In this document: piece by piece, positions 34,909-45,123 of the stretch
Layout of the letters: each line of letters begins with the position of its first letter
How positions within the stretch are numbered: position 1 is the stretch's first letter
From: CBDFKV01 sp965249035
GTDB taxonomy: Bacteria; Pseudomonadota; Gammaproteobacteria; Arenicellales; Poriferihabitantaceae
Reading direction: 5' to 3'
Assembly: GCA_965249035.1 (NCBI GenBank)
Contig: CBDFKV010000007.1
Location: forward strand, 1,240,001 to 1,304,000
DNA: 64,000 nt
Notes under the pieces: model-generated
Databases searched by the model: none
What the model was told of the DNA's origin: nothing
The model's input: the letters and a program-made list of their open reading frames with translations, nothing else
Position numbers and translations under genes: made by a program

Positions 34909-35850
34909 ATGCACGAAACGAATTTACGCGCCATTGACCTGAACTTGCTAGTCATTCTGCAAGCGCTGCTGGAGCATAAGCATATTACTGCAGCGGCACG
35001 CAGCCTTAAAATGAGCCAACCCGCAGTCAGCCGTGCTTTGCAACGCTTAAGAAAGACCTTAGATGACCCTCTACTCATCCGTGGGACGGTCGGTTACGAC
35101 CTTAGCACGCGCGCCCTAGAAATCGCACCACGGCTAAATGCTGTGATGCTTGAAGTACAACAAATCACCAAACCACCCCGCTTTGACCCTTTAACCGCGA
35201 CAGATACGATAAAATTATGGGGTCTTGATTTGGAAATGATTGGCTTTGTCACCCGACTGATTGCTTTACTACAGCAACAGGCGCCCAATTTGGTCATTGA
35301 GATTAGCTCGCAACCGGCTGACCAGTTTGAATTGCTCGCTCAAAACCAGACTCATTTTGTGTTGTCCGGCTTTCAACCGCAGCAGCAACAAGATCAATTC
35401 CACCAACTAAAAATTGCTGAAACCAATTTGGTGTGTATCGTCGGTAACGATAACCCGCTAGCGAAAGGTTCACTTACCTTAGAACGCTACATTCACGCCA
35501 AACACGGCGTGGTCTCTATAACGGGGTCAGGCCCCACTCATATGGATGCTGTATTGCAGAAAAAGGGCTATAAACGACGCATTGCATTGCGAATCTCCAA
35601 TTTCTTCAGTGCCGCTGAAATCTGTGAAACCAGTGATATCATTTTCGCCATGCCCCGATTGATTGCCGAGCGAGTCACCAACGGCAAAGCCGTACAAATT
35701 CGTGCAATGCCAGATGAACTCGATACTGGCGTGATTTCGTTCTACTTATACTGGCACAGCCGCAATCACCGTAACCCCATGTGTCAATGGGTACGCAAAA
35801 TCATCGCTCAGAGCCTTGCCAACCAACCCTTAGTTACTAACCCTTCTTAA
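34909..35850 (+). CDS. LysR family transcriptional regulator
   Basis: 313 residues. The N-terminal winged helix-turn-helix is clear (LRAIDLNLLVILQALLEHKH, ITAAARSLKMSQPAVSRALQ, RLRKTLDDPLLIRG); the rest is a periplasmic-binding-like effector domain. It is transcribed away from the cytochrome b561/YceI pair across a gap of about 110 nt, so those genes are its most likely target. Its 3' end overlaps the convergent hydrolase gene by 21 nt. Confidence 0.9.
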   Translation: MHETNLRAIDLNLLVILQALLEHKHITAAARSLKMSQPAVSRALQRLRKTLDDPLLIRGTVGYDLSTRALEIAPRLNAVMLEVQQITKPPRFDPLTATDTIKLWGLDLEMIGFVTRLIALLQQQAPNLVIEISSQPADQFELLAQNQTHFVLSGFQPQQQQDQFHQLKIAETNLVCIVGNDNPLAKGSLTLERYIHAKHGVVSITGSGPTHMDAVLQKKGYKRRIALRISNFFSAAEICETSDIIFAMPRLIAERVTNGKAVQIRAMPDELDTGVISFYLYWHSRNHRNPMCQWVRKIIAQSLANQPLVTNPS

Positions 35851-36705
35851 TGACACCGTCGTCTCAAGTAACCACTGCCTGATCGTGCGAATATGATCAG
35901 GATGCATCAACGAAGGTGCGTGGCCACACAGCGGGAATTCAACCGCCCTTACCCCCCGACGGCTGGCAGCCATTTTCGCCATCTCTTTAGCACTTAATAC
36001 CTGTGAATATTCGCCACGAATGACTAACACGGGTGAATGCACCAAGTCCCAATACGGCCATAAATCGACATCCTTCAGACTGTGGTCAATGAATCGATCG
36101 ATAATTGCATCATCACAAGCCGTCTTATACCCACCGGACTCAAGCGCCCAAACCCCATGCTCGGACAGATGGTCGATTTGCTCCGAGGTTAACGGCCCAT
36201 AGCTGGCGTAGTTAGTCTCAAAGTATTTCCGCGCATCAATGAGGTCAGAGAAGTGCGGCTTCTCACCCAGATAGGCGGCAATTTCTCGCAGTGCGACTTC
36301 GGATATAAAAGTGCCAACGTCATTCAACACCAGCTTACGAATCGGTGCATTTTCCATGCCCGCCAAGCCCATGCCCAGAATCCCACCCATCGACGTGCCC
36401 GCCCAGTCAACTGCTTGCTTGTCGAGAGCCTTCAGCAGATTCAAGCTATCGGTCAGATAATTCAAGTTATCATAATCTTCCGCATTAGCTAGCTTCTGAC
36501 TGCGACCACGCCCGGGATAATCGAGACAAACCACGTGGTAACGATCTGCCATTGCCGCAGCCAGCACGTCGAAATCTCGGCTGTTGCGGCTAAGGCCGTG
36601 AGCACAAAACAAAAGCTCAGGGTTATCCACATCACCCCACTCGGTGTAGGCCAAACGATGGCTTTCACCCTGGCGATAACTGCTGTCAATATATTGCTGT
36701 TTCAT
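35830..36705 (-). CDS. Alpha/beta hydrolase
   Basis: 291 residues. HG of the oxyanion region in LLFCAHGLSRNSRDFDVL, the nucleophile elbow WAGTSMGGILGMGLAG (Ser in GTSMGG), an acid in the PVLVIRGEYSQVL region and the catalytic His in FPLCGHAPSLMHPDH complete the triad. Substrate unknown; similar proteins are annotated as esterases, haloperoxidase-like or lactonases. Convergent with the LysR gene. Confidence 0.85.
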   Translation of the reverse strand: MKQQYIDSSYRQGESHRLAYTEWGDVDNPELLFCAHGLSRNSRDFDVLAAAMADRYHVVCLDYPGRGRSQKLANAEDYDNLNYLTDSLNLLKALDKQAVDWAGTSMGGILGMGLAGMENAPIRKLVLNDVGTFISEVALREIAAYLGEKPHFSDLIDARKYFETNYASYGPLTSEQIDHLSEHGVWALESGGYKTACDDAIIDRFIDHSLKDVDLWPYWDLVHSPVLVIRGEYSQVLSAKEMAKMAASRRGVRAVEFPLCGHAPSLMHPDHIRTIRQWLLETTVSLRRVSN

Positions 36706-36820
36706 ACGCGCAAGCCTATCACTGGCGGCTATTTAATTACAATTTGGTTAAGCAGGTTTTGCCCAGCGGGGTTTACCACTAGAATCAGCCGCTCCATTTA
36801 TTTCACGGCAACTCAAGCTC

Positions 36821-37792
36821 ATGACAGAACACGCAGCTTTCGAGCAACTCAGCCAGCATCTTGAACAAAAAATCATTGGCCAGCCAAAGTTGGTCAATCG
36901 CTTATTGATTGCTCTACTCGCCGACGGCCATTTATTGGTGGAAGGCGCGCCTGGTTTGGCTAAGACTCGGGCGATTCAAATGCTGAGCCAAAGCATCGAA
37001 GGCGACTTTCATCGGGTACAATTCACCCCCGACTTGCTGCCTGCTGATATTACCGGCACTGAGATTTTTCATCCTTCCAGCGCTGAATTCCATTTTCAAA
37101 AAGGCCCGCTCTTTCATAATTTAATCTTGGCTGACGAAATTAACCGCGCGCCCGCAAAAGTACAGTCGGCATTACTGGAGGCCATGGCTGAACGGCAAAT
37201 CACCGTCGCAGGCAATACCTGGAAATTGCCTGATCCATTCCTGGTGATGGCAACCCAAAACCCCATTGAGCAAGAGGGCACTTACCACCTGCCCGAAGCG
37301 CAAATGGATCGTTTTTTGATGCAAGTGTTGGTGGGCTACCCCGAAGCCGAAGAAGAACGCAACATTTTGCACCTAGGCCGACAAGAAGCGCGCGCAGACT
37401 TTGAATCTAATCAACCGAGTGATGAAATTCTGGTGCGCCTTCAGGATGTCAAAGCTGCCCGCCAAGCAGTGCTGAACCTTCACATGTCGGATAACGTTGA
37501 GCATTATTTACTGGAGCTGATTTTAACCACCCGTGATCCCGAACGCTACGGCGATACTTTAATCGGCAGCCTCGCTTATGGCGCCAGCCCACGCGCGACT
37601 CTGGCTTTAGATCGCTGCGCCCGTGCGCATGCCTGGCTCGCTGGACGTGATTATGTCAACCCTGAAGACGTGCAAACCGTCGCTGCCGACGTGCTCCGCC
37701 ATCGTATTATTCTCAGCTTTGAAGCCGAAGCTGAGGGCATGACCACGTCGGGCGTGATCGATCAACTACTGAACCTCGTCGCCGTTGCCTAA
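36821..37792 (+). CDS. MoxR family AAA+ ATPase
   Basis: 323 residues. Walker A is VEGAPGLAKTRAIQML, Walker B LILADEINRAPAKVQSALLE, sensor FLVMATQNPIEQEGTYHLPE, followed by the arginine-finger region MDRFLMQV and a C-terminal helical lid (SPRATLALDRCARAHAWLAG). MoxR ATPases act as chaperones with von Willebrand A proteins. First gene of a MoxR-DUF58-DUF4381-BatA-BatB-BatD operon. Confidence 0.93.
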   Translation: MTEHAAFEQLSQHLEQKIIGQPKLVNRLLIALLADGHLLVEGAPGLAKTRAIQMLSQSIEGDFHRVQFTPDLLPADITGTEIFHPSSAEFHFQKGPLFHNLILADEINRAPAKVQSALLEAMAERQITVAGNTWKLPDPFLVMATQNPIEQEGTYHLPEAQMDRFLMQVLVGYPEAEEERNILHLGRQEARADFESNQPSDEILVRLQDVKAARQAVLNLHMSDNVEHYLLELILTTRDPERYGDTLIGSLAYGASPRATLALDRCARAHAWLAGRDYVNPEDVQTVAADVLRHRIILSFEAEAEGMTTSGVIDQLLNLVAVA

Positions 37793-38726
37793 ATCATCAC
37801 CCACCGTGAACGACCCCGCTGATGGCTTGGTCTATTGCAGCCTGCCGCACTTGCTAGCACTACAATCGCAAGTCAATACCTTGCGTCTGGCGGCCCGGCG
37901 GATCAAGGCTCGCAACGCCGGTGCCCATCGCTCAGTTTTTCACGGCAGAGGTATGGATTTTGCCGAGTCACGCCCTTATCAAGCGGGTGATGATATTCGT
38001 AATATTGATTGGCGCGTGACCGCTCGAATCGGCACGGCCCACACTAAGCTCTATCAGGAGGAGCGTGAAAAGCCAGTACTGTTTTGGCTCGACTTGCGTG
38101 CGCCGATGTTTTTTGCCACCCGAGGCCAATTCAAAAACGTTGTGATCACTGAGCTTGCAGTGTTACTGATGTGGAAAGCCTTAGCCGACGGTGATCGCGT
38201 TGGGTTTTTTGTGCAAAGTGACAATACCCATAGCGAACATAAACCGGCCCGGACTCGTAGCGCCACCTTACACCAGCTGCAAGAATTAGTAAGCGTTAGC
38301 CAACAGCGCCCACCAGTAGTCAACCCAACGCCAAAGTTGCTCGAGCAAAGTTGGTCGCGCTTGCGGCGCGTTGCTCAACATGACAGTCACGTCTATATCA
38401 TGAGTGATTTTCGAGGTGCAGATCAGGCAGCCCTCAATCAAATTTCACGTATGCGCCGCCACGCCAGGGTCCATTTAGTGTCGATTCACGACCCCTTGGA
38501 GCAACAATTGAGCGGCCAGGGCACAGTGATGCTAACCGACGGCGAACGCCGCAGCCATTTAAATCTGAGTAATACCGACTGGCGCCAGAATTATGCTGAG
38601 CGCGCTCGCGCCTCTCACGACACCATCAAAACCTTTGCGAGCAAGCAACGTATTCCGCTGATTGAGCTATCTACCGCAGAAGATCCACTCGTTCGCATTC
38701 AAAAAGTAGGACGATGGCTGAGCTGA
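37785..38726 (+). CDS. DUF58 domain protein
   Basis: 313 residues. The DUF58 core FHGRGMDFAESRPYQAGDDI with RNIDWRVTARIGTAHTKLYQ and EREKPVLFWLDLRAPMFFAT is present; the latter half has a degenerate von Willebrand A fold. The TTG start at 37785 overlaps the moxR stop; a GTG at 37806 is an alternative. Usual partner of MoxR; role in envelope stress or complex assembly is by family association. Confidence 0.88.
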   Translation: MPKSSPTVNDPADGLVYCSLPHLLALQSQVNTLRLAARRIKARNAGAHRSVFHGRGMDFAESRPYQAGDDIRNIDWRVTARIGTAHTKLYQEEREKPVLFWLDLRAPMFFATRGQFKNVVITELAVLLMWKALADGDRVGFFVQSDNTHSEHKPARTRSATLHQLQELVSVSQQRPPVVNPTPKLLEQSWSRLRRVAQHDSHVYIMSDFRGADQAALNQISRMRRHARVHLVSIHDPLEQQLSGQGTVMLTDGERRSHLNLSNTDWRQNYAERARASHDTIKTFASKQRIPLIELSTAEDPLVRIQKVGRWLS

Positions 38727-39232
38727 ACGCACCAAGCCTACCGCTACGAGACATTCATCTCCCCGCTGAAATCGGCTGGTGGCCGCCAGCTCCTGGTTGG
38801 TGGGCCTTGCTGATTATGGGTTTATCGCTATCGCTGTGGTTGGCTCGATTTTTGTATCTACGACACAGAAGGCATCGTCCGATCAAAGCCGCTTTAGACG
38901 AACTCACCCAGCTCGAAAGCGATTATGAAGGCAATATTCCAGCGCTGGCGGGCAGCCTGTCACGTTTGCTCCGGCGGTTAGCAATAACCGAGTATGGACG
39001 TGAGGCAGTGGCGAGCTTAAGTGGCGATGCATGGGTCCAGTTTTTGCAGCAAACGGCGCCCGCTGCAGACATCCCCACCAAAGCTATCACGGCACTAGCG
39101 TCCCTGCCTTATCAGCCTAATAGTCAGAGTAAAGATAGTGACGATATACCCGCATTAATTGAGGCAGCACGATGCTGGATCAAGCATCAGAACAAGGCAC
39201 GCCCATACCCATCACACACCAACCATGTTTGA
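38714..39232 (+). CDS. DUF4381 membrane protein
   Basis: 172 residues: LPAEIGWWPPAPGWWALLIM leads into a single membrane helix (residues 20-48), then a cytosolic part with IKAALDELTQLESDYEGNIP. This is the usual third gene of Bat operons. Overlaps DUF58 by 13 nt and the start of batA by 8 nt. Confidence 0.85.
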   Translation: MAELNAPSLPLRDIHLPAEIGWWPPAPGWWALLIMGLSLSLWLARFLYLRHRRHRPIKAALDELTQLESDYEGNIPALAGSLSRLLRRLAITEYGREAVASLSGDAWVQFLQQTAPAADIPTKAITALASLPYQPNSQSKDSDDIPALIEAARCWIKHQNKARPYPSHTNHV

Positions 39233-39460
39233 GTTTGAATGGCTTTGGTTGTTGCTATTGCTGCCCTTACCAGTGCTTAGCAATTGGCGCGCCCGACAAC
39301 AAGATAAACAACAGGAAGCGGCGCTGCGCGTGCCCTTTCTGGATGACTTCGCCCAAACCGATGGGGGTAACGTTCATTCAATCAAACACTTTATTCAAGC
39401 CTTACTCCCCTGGCTGGCGTGGGCATGCTTGATTGCTGCGGCAGCTAAGCCCATTTGGAT

Positions 39461-40847
39461 GTTAAGAGTAAATAGAACTGTCCGGATAATTAATTCATAG
39501 ATTGTCCACTTTTGTTAACGCCGATGAAAGAGCGAAGGACGTAGTCCGAAGCGAATTCATCGGCGGCAAAACCACGAAGCGGAGTTACGCGGCTTTGCTG
39601 TTGCATGTTGTCTCCCGGATCAAATCTCCCTCTGCAGTATATCGGCCCAATCGACGGGGGCCATGGTAAATGGAGATCACACCGTCGAGGTGTCGGAGTA
39701 CTTTCACCCTAGCCTTAACATAGTGGTAGCGATGCCGGTCTTGTGGAATCTGAAGGTGTAAGCGTTCGAACTGCACGCTGTTGTCTTTACCCACCACGCG
39801 CTCGTAGCGCTCGCATAAATAGTCGTCCAGATCTATCCCGGCCAATGCCACAAAAGCATTACCTAACTCGCGCGCAAGGTGACTGAACTCAGCATTGAAG
39901 GCCGGCATATAATGCTTCTGCAAGTATTCATTGGCGGCATCCATATCGGTAATGCCCTTAAGGGCTAGCTCATTGGGTAATCGCCCCTGATGGGTGCCGA
40001 AGGCGCGTTCTGAGCGGCCTCTGGCTTCGGGTGAGTAAGCTGCAATCATCTCAATGCCCAAGCGCTTGAGCGCCACACCAAACTGTGTTGGATTACGCTT
40101 ATCGACCTTGCCACCTGCCTCGGGGGTATGCCAGTAATGACTGCCCCTGTCTGAGTAAAATGAACAAAATAGGCCTTTAGCTTCAAGCACATCTTTGACC
40201 CCTAACAAGCTGCTGTGGGTGCCTTCTTCATCGACAAAGCGCATCGAGTAATGCTCATTGGTGGCGTCATCCATGGTCACAATCAAATCCCAATATTTAC
40301 CTTCAACCCACTGATGCGTGCTGCCATCTTGGTGGATCATCATTCCAGGCAGGGCACTGGCGAGTCGTTTGATTCGATGGGGGCCACGGGTCTTGGCCTT
40401 ACGCACCAGACCTGCGTGTTGCAGCGTGTTCTTAACCCAGCTATAGCTGCGTGAGCCATCGTGTTCGTGCTGATACCAGCGATGAAAATGGCGCACATTC
40501 CAGCCCTCATATCGGCTTGAATACAGGTCTTGCAGTGCGATCACTTCATCTACGGGGGCAAGACGGTGCGAAGGTTCGTTTAACCGCCGATCCAACAAAC
40601 CCTCCATGCCCGATTCATCATAGCGCTGCATATAGCGCCGGAAACTGCGGTCACACACACCCAACAGAGTGGCTGCTTCGCTTTGGGTGAGTCGTTTGCA
40701 CTGATAGCCTTCATAAGCTTCTTTAAATCTCATCTGTTTCACCTGTTCATGAAATCCTGTCCGGTTCATCTGAAGCCTCAAATAGGCATAGATTAAATCC
40801 GGACAGGTTATGAATTAATTCGCAGGACAGACAATTTACTCGTAACA
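39461..40847. mobile_element. ISNCY (IS1202-like) insertion sequence
   Basis: 1387 bp. The ends are inverted repeats of about 46 bp with several mismatches: GTTAAGAGTAAAT at the left and, on the opposite strand, GTTACGAGTAAAT at the right, both continuing to a shared AATTAATTCATA. It is flanked by the 16-bp direct repeat CTAAGCCCATTTGGAT (39445-39460 and 40848-40863). If the true terminus is TGTTA, the borders shift by one base. It inserted in batA opposite to its direction. Confidence 0.9.
39585..40781 (-). CDS. ISNCY family transposase
   Basis: 398 residues. An N-terminal helix-turn-helix (RLTQSEAATLLGVCDRSFRR) is followed by a DDE integrase-type core: HQDGSTHQWVEGKYWDLIVT, FYSDRGSHYWHTPEAGGK and AYSPEARGRSERAFGTHQGR (Asp, Asp, Glu). 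This combination belongs to the ISNCY/IS1202 group. It appears intact, with full terminal repeats around it, so the element may be active. Confidence 0.9.
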   Translation of the reverse strand: MRLQMNRTGFHEQVKQMRFKEAYEGYQCKRLTQSEAATLLGVCDRSFRRYMQRYDESGMEGLLDRRLNEPSHRLAPVDEVIALQDLYSSRYEGWNVRHFHRWYQHEHDGSRSYSWVKNTLQHAGLVRKAKTRGPHRIKRLASALPGMMIHQDGSTHQWVEGKYWDLIVTMDDATNEHYSMRFVDEEGTHSSLLGVKDVLEAKGLFCSFYSDRGSHYWHTPEAGGKVDKRNPTQFGVALKRLGIEMIAAYSPEARGRSERAFGTHQGRLPNELALKGITDMDAANEYLQKHYMPAFNAEFSHLARELGNAFVALAGIDLDDYLCERYERVVGKDNSVQFERLHLQIPQDRHRYHYVKARVKVLRHLDGVISIYHGPRRLGRYTAEGDLIRETTCNSKAA

Positions 40848-41601
40848 CTAAGCCCATTTGGATTGGCGAGCCAGTTGCCTTGAACGTTTCAGGTCGTGAT
40901 TTAATGCTGGCGGTTGATTTGTCCGGCAGTATGAAACAACGCGACTTTGAACTTAAGCAACAACTGGTCGACCGTCTGACTGCCACCAAAGCCGTTGCGG
41001 GCGACTTCATTCGACGTCGAGCTGGGGATCGGATTGGCTTGATTCTGTTTGGCGATCAAGCTTACTTACAAACTCCTTTAACTTTTGACCGCCAAACCGT
41101 CCAACAATTATTGGATGAGTCAGTGCTGGGGCTAGCCGGTGAGCGCACCGCAATTGGCGACGCTATCGGTATTGCGATCAAGCGTTTACAAAATCGGCCC
41201 AAGTCTAATCGCGTTTTGATATTAATGACTGACGGCGCCAACACCGCTGGGCGTGTCGACCCCCAAGAAGCCGCTGAAATGGCAGCATCGATCGGCCTCA
41301 AAATCTATACCGTCGGCATTGGTTCAGAATCCCAAGCGGGTGGGTTTTTCAATTCAGGTCGTTCAGACCTTGACGAACAGGCGCTTATCGCCATCGCTAG
41401 CGTCACTCAAGGTCAGTATTTTCGCGCACGTGACACAGCTGAATTTGAGCGCATTTATGACCGGCTCGATCAGCTCGAACCAATCGACCAAAAAGCCGAA
41501 ACCTGGCGACCACAGCAAGATTTATTCCGCTGGCCCTTGCTGGCAGCACTGCTCTTTTGGGCGCTGGCACTATGGGCCCGTCGCGTTTGGGGAGCAAGGT
41601 C

Positions 41602-43377
41602 ATGACCGCGCTGGGACATTGGCATTTTTTACATCCACAGTGGTTAGCATTTCTGGCCGTGATACCACTGTGGCTGTGGGCCAGGCGACAAAGACAATCA
41701 TCCGGTTCATACTGGTCACAGCACGTCGACGCCGCATTGATTCCCTACGTCGTCACCGGACAAGATCAGCCTGGCCAACGACGTCTTAAGCATTGGTTGA
41801 TCAGCTTGATTTTGTTTTTGAGCGTAATAGCCATAGCAGGGCCAAGCTGGCAGCAGCGAGAAGTCCCCGCCTTCAAAAATCAGAACGCGCTGGTTGTTGC
41901 TTTAGATGTGTCTAACTCCATGTTTGCCCGTGATCTTGAGCCCAACCGCATGGCCATCGCGCAATACAAACTACTTGATCTGTTAAGGGCGCGGGTAGAG
42001 GGTCAAACTGCATTGATCGTTTTTGCCGGCGATGCTTTTGTGGTATCACCACTGACCGATGACACCGATACCATCAGCGCCCAGGTGACGCTCTTATCAC
42101 CGCCCATCATGCCCGCTCAAGGCAGCAATATCACCGCCGCAATTGGGCAAGCGCTGGCATTGTTAACGCAGGCAGCCGCTACCAACGGCTCCATCCTGCT
42201 GATCACCGATGGCGCTGCCAACCAAGCCGCCGCTGAAGAAGCCGCCCAAACTGCCGCCGAAATGGGATACGGCGTATCAATCATGAGCGTAGGAACGGCT
42301 GAAGGGGGTGAAATCCCCACCCGGCAAGGCCCGCTTAAAAACCAACAAGGTACCGTGGTTAAAGCGGGGGTCGATTTTTATGGGCTGAGCGCTATTGCAT
42401 CGGCTGGCGAAGGAATGATGGTTCGCGCCCAAACCGGCGACCAAGACATACAGACCTTGAGTGATGCCTGGCAAACCATCGATACGACCGCAGAAAATAC
42501 TATTCGGGATGACCGCCAAGCGCAGGCTTGGGTCAACGCGGGCATTTGGTTAGTGATCGCGCTAATTCCTATAGTTTTGGTCGCTTTTCGCTACGGACTA
42601 TGGCTGATTTTACTCACCATCATTGTCAGCCCTGAACCCGCCGAGGCGGGTTGGCTGGATTGGTGGAAAACACGCGACCAACAGGCGCGTGAAGCAATAG
42701 TGAGTGAAGACTACGAGAACGCCTACACCTTATTTCAAAACCCTGACTGGAAAGCAAGCGCCGCCTATCGTGCGGGTCGTTACGCGGATGCTGCAGAGAA
42801 CTGGAAAACGGGTGAAACTGCCCACCAGCAGTACAATCTTGGAAATGCTCTGGCGCAGCAACAGCACTATGCCGAAGCGCTTGCCGCCTACGACAAGGCA
42901 TTGGCTATCCAACCCAATCACGAAGACGCGTTGTCTAATCGAGAGTTAGTTGCAGACGCGCTCGAGCAACAAGAAAAGGAGCAAGAGCAGCAACCAGGAC
43001 AAGACAAAGAAGAGCAAGATCAACAGCAAGGCGACGAACAACAGTCTCAACAAAACAGTGAATCTAGCGACTCACAGCAATCCAGTGAAAGTACGCCACA
43101 ACAACCAGATAGCCCGGCTGAATCGGACGATCAAGGTGAAGCAGATGAAAAAGAATTGGCTGAAACCGAAGAGGCTCTAAAGCAAGCGGAAGAAGAGAAA
43201 CCACTAGAGCAACAAACTGCTGAAACCGAACAACTCAGCCCAGCAGAACGCGAACAAGAACATGCGCGCGAGCAATGGCTTCGGCGCATTCCTGACGACC
43301 CAGCGGGCTTGTGGCGACGTAAATTTCAATACGAATATCAGCGCCGTGGTGGCAGTAGCGAGGTTAATCAATGGTAA
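41602..43377 (+). CDS. BatB/BatC-type VWA and TPR protein
   Basis: 591 residues from the ATG at 41602, which overlaps the batA stop as ATGA. Two N-terminal membrane helices, a von Willebrand A domain with MIDAS VVALDVSNSMFARD, another membrane helix near residues 310-350, then TPR repeats (YNLGNALAQQQHYAEALAAY, DKALAIQPNHEDALSNRELV). The C-terminal 150 residues are low-complexity Gln/Glu/Ser-rich. Fusion of BatB with a BatC-like TPR part is common in proteobacteria. Confidence 0.9.
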   Translation: MTALGHWHFLHPQWLAFLAVIPLWLWARRQRQSSGSYWSQHVDAALIPYVVTGQDQPGQRRLKHWLISLILFLSVIAIAGPSWQQREVPAFKNQNALVVALDVSNSMFARDLEPNRMAIAQYKLLDLLRARVEGQTALIVFAGDAFVVSPLTDDTDTISAQVTLLSPPIMPAQGSNITAAIGQALALLTQAAATNGSILLITDGAANQAAAEEAAQTAAEMGYGVSIMSVGTAEGGEIPTRQGPLKNQQGTVVKAGVDFYGLSAIASAGEGMMVRAQTGDQDIQTLSDAWQTIDTTAENTIRDDRQAQAWVNAGIWLVIALIPIVLVAFRYGLWLILLTIIVSPEPAEAGWLDWWKTRDQQAREAIVSEDYENAYTLFQNPDWKASAAYRAGRYADAAENWKTGETAHQQYNLGNALAQQQHYAEALAAYDKALAIQPNHEDALSNRELVADALEQQEKEQEQQPGQDKEEQDQQQGDEQQSQQNSESSDSQQSSESTPQQPDSPAESDDQGEADEKELAETEEALKQAEEEKPLEQQTAETEQLSPAEREQEHAREQWLRRIPDDPAGLWRRKFQYEYQRRGGSSEVNQW

Positions 43378-45077
43378 TACTGTTACGCGCGGTGGGCCTG
43401 CTAGTGGGGGTATTGCTAGGCGATGCCCACGCGGGCACAGTGAGCTTATCGGTTCAGCCACATACTGCAGTTCTGGGTGAAGCGGTAACACTACAGTTTA
43501 GCGAGTTTAGCGCCGAAACTGATCAGCAAGAGACGGTTGAAGATCCTGATTTTTCACCACTAACCTCACTATTTGATCTTGGCGGTCAATCAAAGAGCAC
43601 ACAAATTCGGGTGATTAATGGAGTGAGTAGCCAAACCCGTAGTTGGTCGATTACCGCTTTCCCCAAACAAGCCGGCGAGCTTACGATCCCAGCGATTCGC
43701 TTTGGTCAGCTATCCAGCAAAGCACAAACACTGTCGGTCACTGACACACCGCCAGCCGCACGCCACCAAGACGACATACAGCTTCAGTTGGTCGCCGACA
43801 TCAACAGCGCACACGTTCAGCAACAAATCAAACTGACTCAGCGCGTGCTCTACACAACGGCGCTGCACCAAAACAACCGCTCGCTAACCGTGCCTGAAAT
43901 CACATTAGGCAAAGGCAACATCCGACAAGTTGGGCAAGCCACCTTTGGACAGCGACAACACAATGGAGTCAATACCCATGTGATAGAGCGGCAGTATTTG
44001 TTGTTCCCGACCCAAAGCGGTGAGCTTGAGATCGGTCGAACACTATTTACTGGCCTAAAACCAGGTACCGCGAGCCAACGTCGCAATCAATTTGACCCGT
44101 TCGGCCGACAGGGTACTCCGATACGCGCCTACTCCAAGCCATTAAGACTTGAGATACAACCGCAACCAAACGAATTTCAAGGAGGGGTCTGGCTGCCCGC
44201 CGAAAATCTCTCGCTGACCGCCGCCTGGAAGCCGATTAGTCATCAAGTAATGGTGGGCATTCCAGGTGAGCTCGTGGTTAGTATCAAAGCCAATGGGCTC
44301 TTGTCAGAGCAGCTTCCACAGCTACCTGCCCCCAATGTCGATGGCTTAAAAATTTACGCACAAGCGCCTACCTTTAAAGATGATGTTATCAACGGCAAAC
44401 TAGTCGGCTCGCGCGAAGAACATTGGACAATTATCCCTACCCACCCCGGTGCGGTTAATTTGCCAGAACAAAGGGTCGATTGGTGGAATATTAATACCCA
44501 TCAAAATCAACACAGCCTGCTGGCACCCTTTCAAATACAGGTGAGCGGTGAGGTGCTGCCCAATGAAGACGCACCTGCCGCGCACAAAGAAACAACAACG
44601 GACCCCACCACTGCAGTACCTAAAGCTGTTACTCCAAAGCCACTAAGCCAACGCAGCACACCCACAACCTATTGGTTTGTGTTGATGGGCTTGATAGGAT
44701 TAGGAGTCACTGCGGCGTGGATAGGGCGTGATCGGATTCAAAATCGAATCCATCAGAGGCTAATCGAAAAACAAAGTCTTAAAGCCATTAAGGCCGCTTG
44801 TGATGCCAACGATGCCCGTGCTGCGGAAGCGGCATTGGTTCAATGGATTCAGATCGACCAAAAGGCTAGCGTACCCTATCTGCATTACCTGACCACCATC
44901 GCGCCCCCTGAGTTGGCACACGCACTGAAACTGCTGACCCAAGCCCGTTACGCGCCCGACCCCGCCGATTGGCAAGGTACAGCACTGTGGCAAGCGTTAA
45001 GCGAATATAGGCAACAACCGAAAAACCACATCACAACCAACCCGGCCTTGCCGGAACTATACCCACTATACAAATAA
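43371..45077 (+). CDS. BatD family protein
   Basis: 568 residues: signal peptide, then immunoglobulin-like periplasmic domains (SLSVQPHTAVLGEAVTLQFS, RSWSITAFPKQAGELTIPAI), one membrane helix (TTYWFVLMGLIGLGVTAAWI) near residue 440 and a cytosolic tail. Matches BatD, named for oxygen tolerance in Bacteroides, though its mechanism is unsettled. Last gene of the Bat operon; overlaps the previous gene by 7 nt. Confidence 0.9.
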   Translation: MVILLRAVGLLVGVLLGDAHAGTVSLSVQPHTAVLGEAVTLQFSEFSAETDQQETVEDPDFSPLTSLFDLGGQSKSTQIRVINGVSSQTRSWSITAFPKQAGELTIPAIRFGQLSSKAQTLSVTDTPPAARHQDDIQLQLVADINSAHVQQQIKLTQRVLYTTALHQNNRSLTVPEITLGKGNIRQVGQATFGQRQHNGVNTHVIERQYLLFPTQSGELEIGRTLFTGLKPGTASQRRNQFDPFGRQGTPIRAYSKPLRLEIQPQPNEFQGGVWLPAENLSLTAAWKPISHQVMVGIPGELVVSIKANGLLSEQLPQLPAPNVDGLKIYAQAPTFKDDVINGKLVGSREEHWTIIPTHPGAVNLPEQRVDWWNINTHQNQHSLLAPFQIQVSGEVLPNEDAPAAHKETTTDPTTAVPKAVTPKPLSQRSTPTTYWFVLMGLIGLGVTAAWIGRDRIQNRIHQRLIEKQSLKAIKAACDANDARAAEAALVQWIQIDQKASVPYLHYLTTIAPPELAHALKLLTQARYAPDPADWQGTALWQALSEYRQQPKNHITTNPALPELYPLYK

Positions 45078-45123
45078 AAACTATCTCAGTAGAATTATCG
45101 ACTGGTTCCTTTACTGACGTCCC

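Larger units (their letters stand above)
39225..41605 (+). pseudogene. batA (VWA protein) split by an insertion sequence
   Basis: The 5' part (MFEFEWLWLLLLLPLPVLSN to AAAKPIW, ending at 39460) and the 3' part (from 40864: IGEPVALNVSGRDLMLAVDL, SGSM MIDAS motif, to 41605) are two halves of one BatA-like von Willebrand A protein. Removing 39461-40847 plus one 16-bp repeat joins them in frame as AKPIWIGEPVAL, giving about 325 residues with N- and C-terminal membrane helices, the normal size. As it stands the first half ends after about 92 residues in IS sequence. The 3' half might be made from an internal start. Confidence 0.9.
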
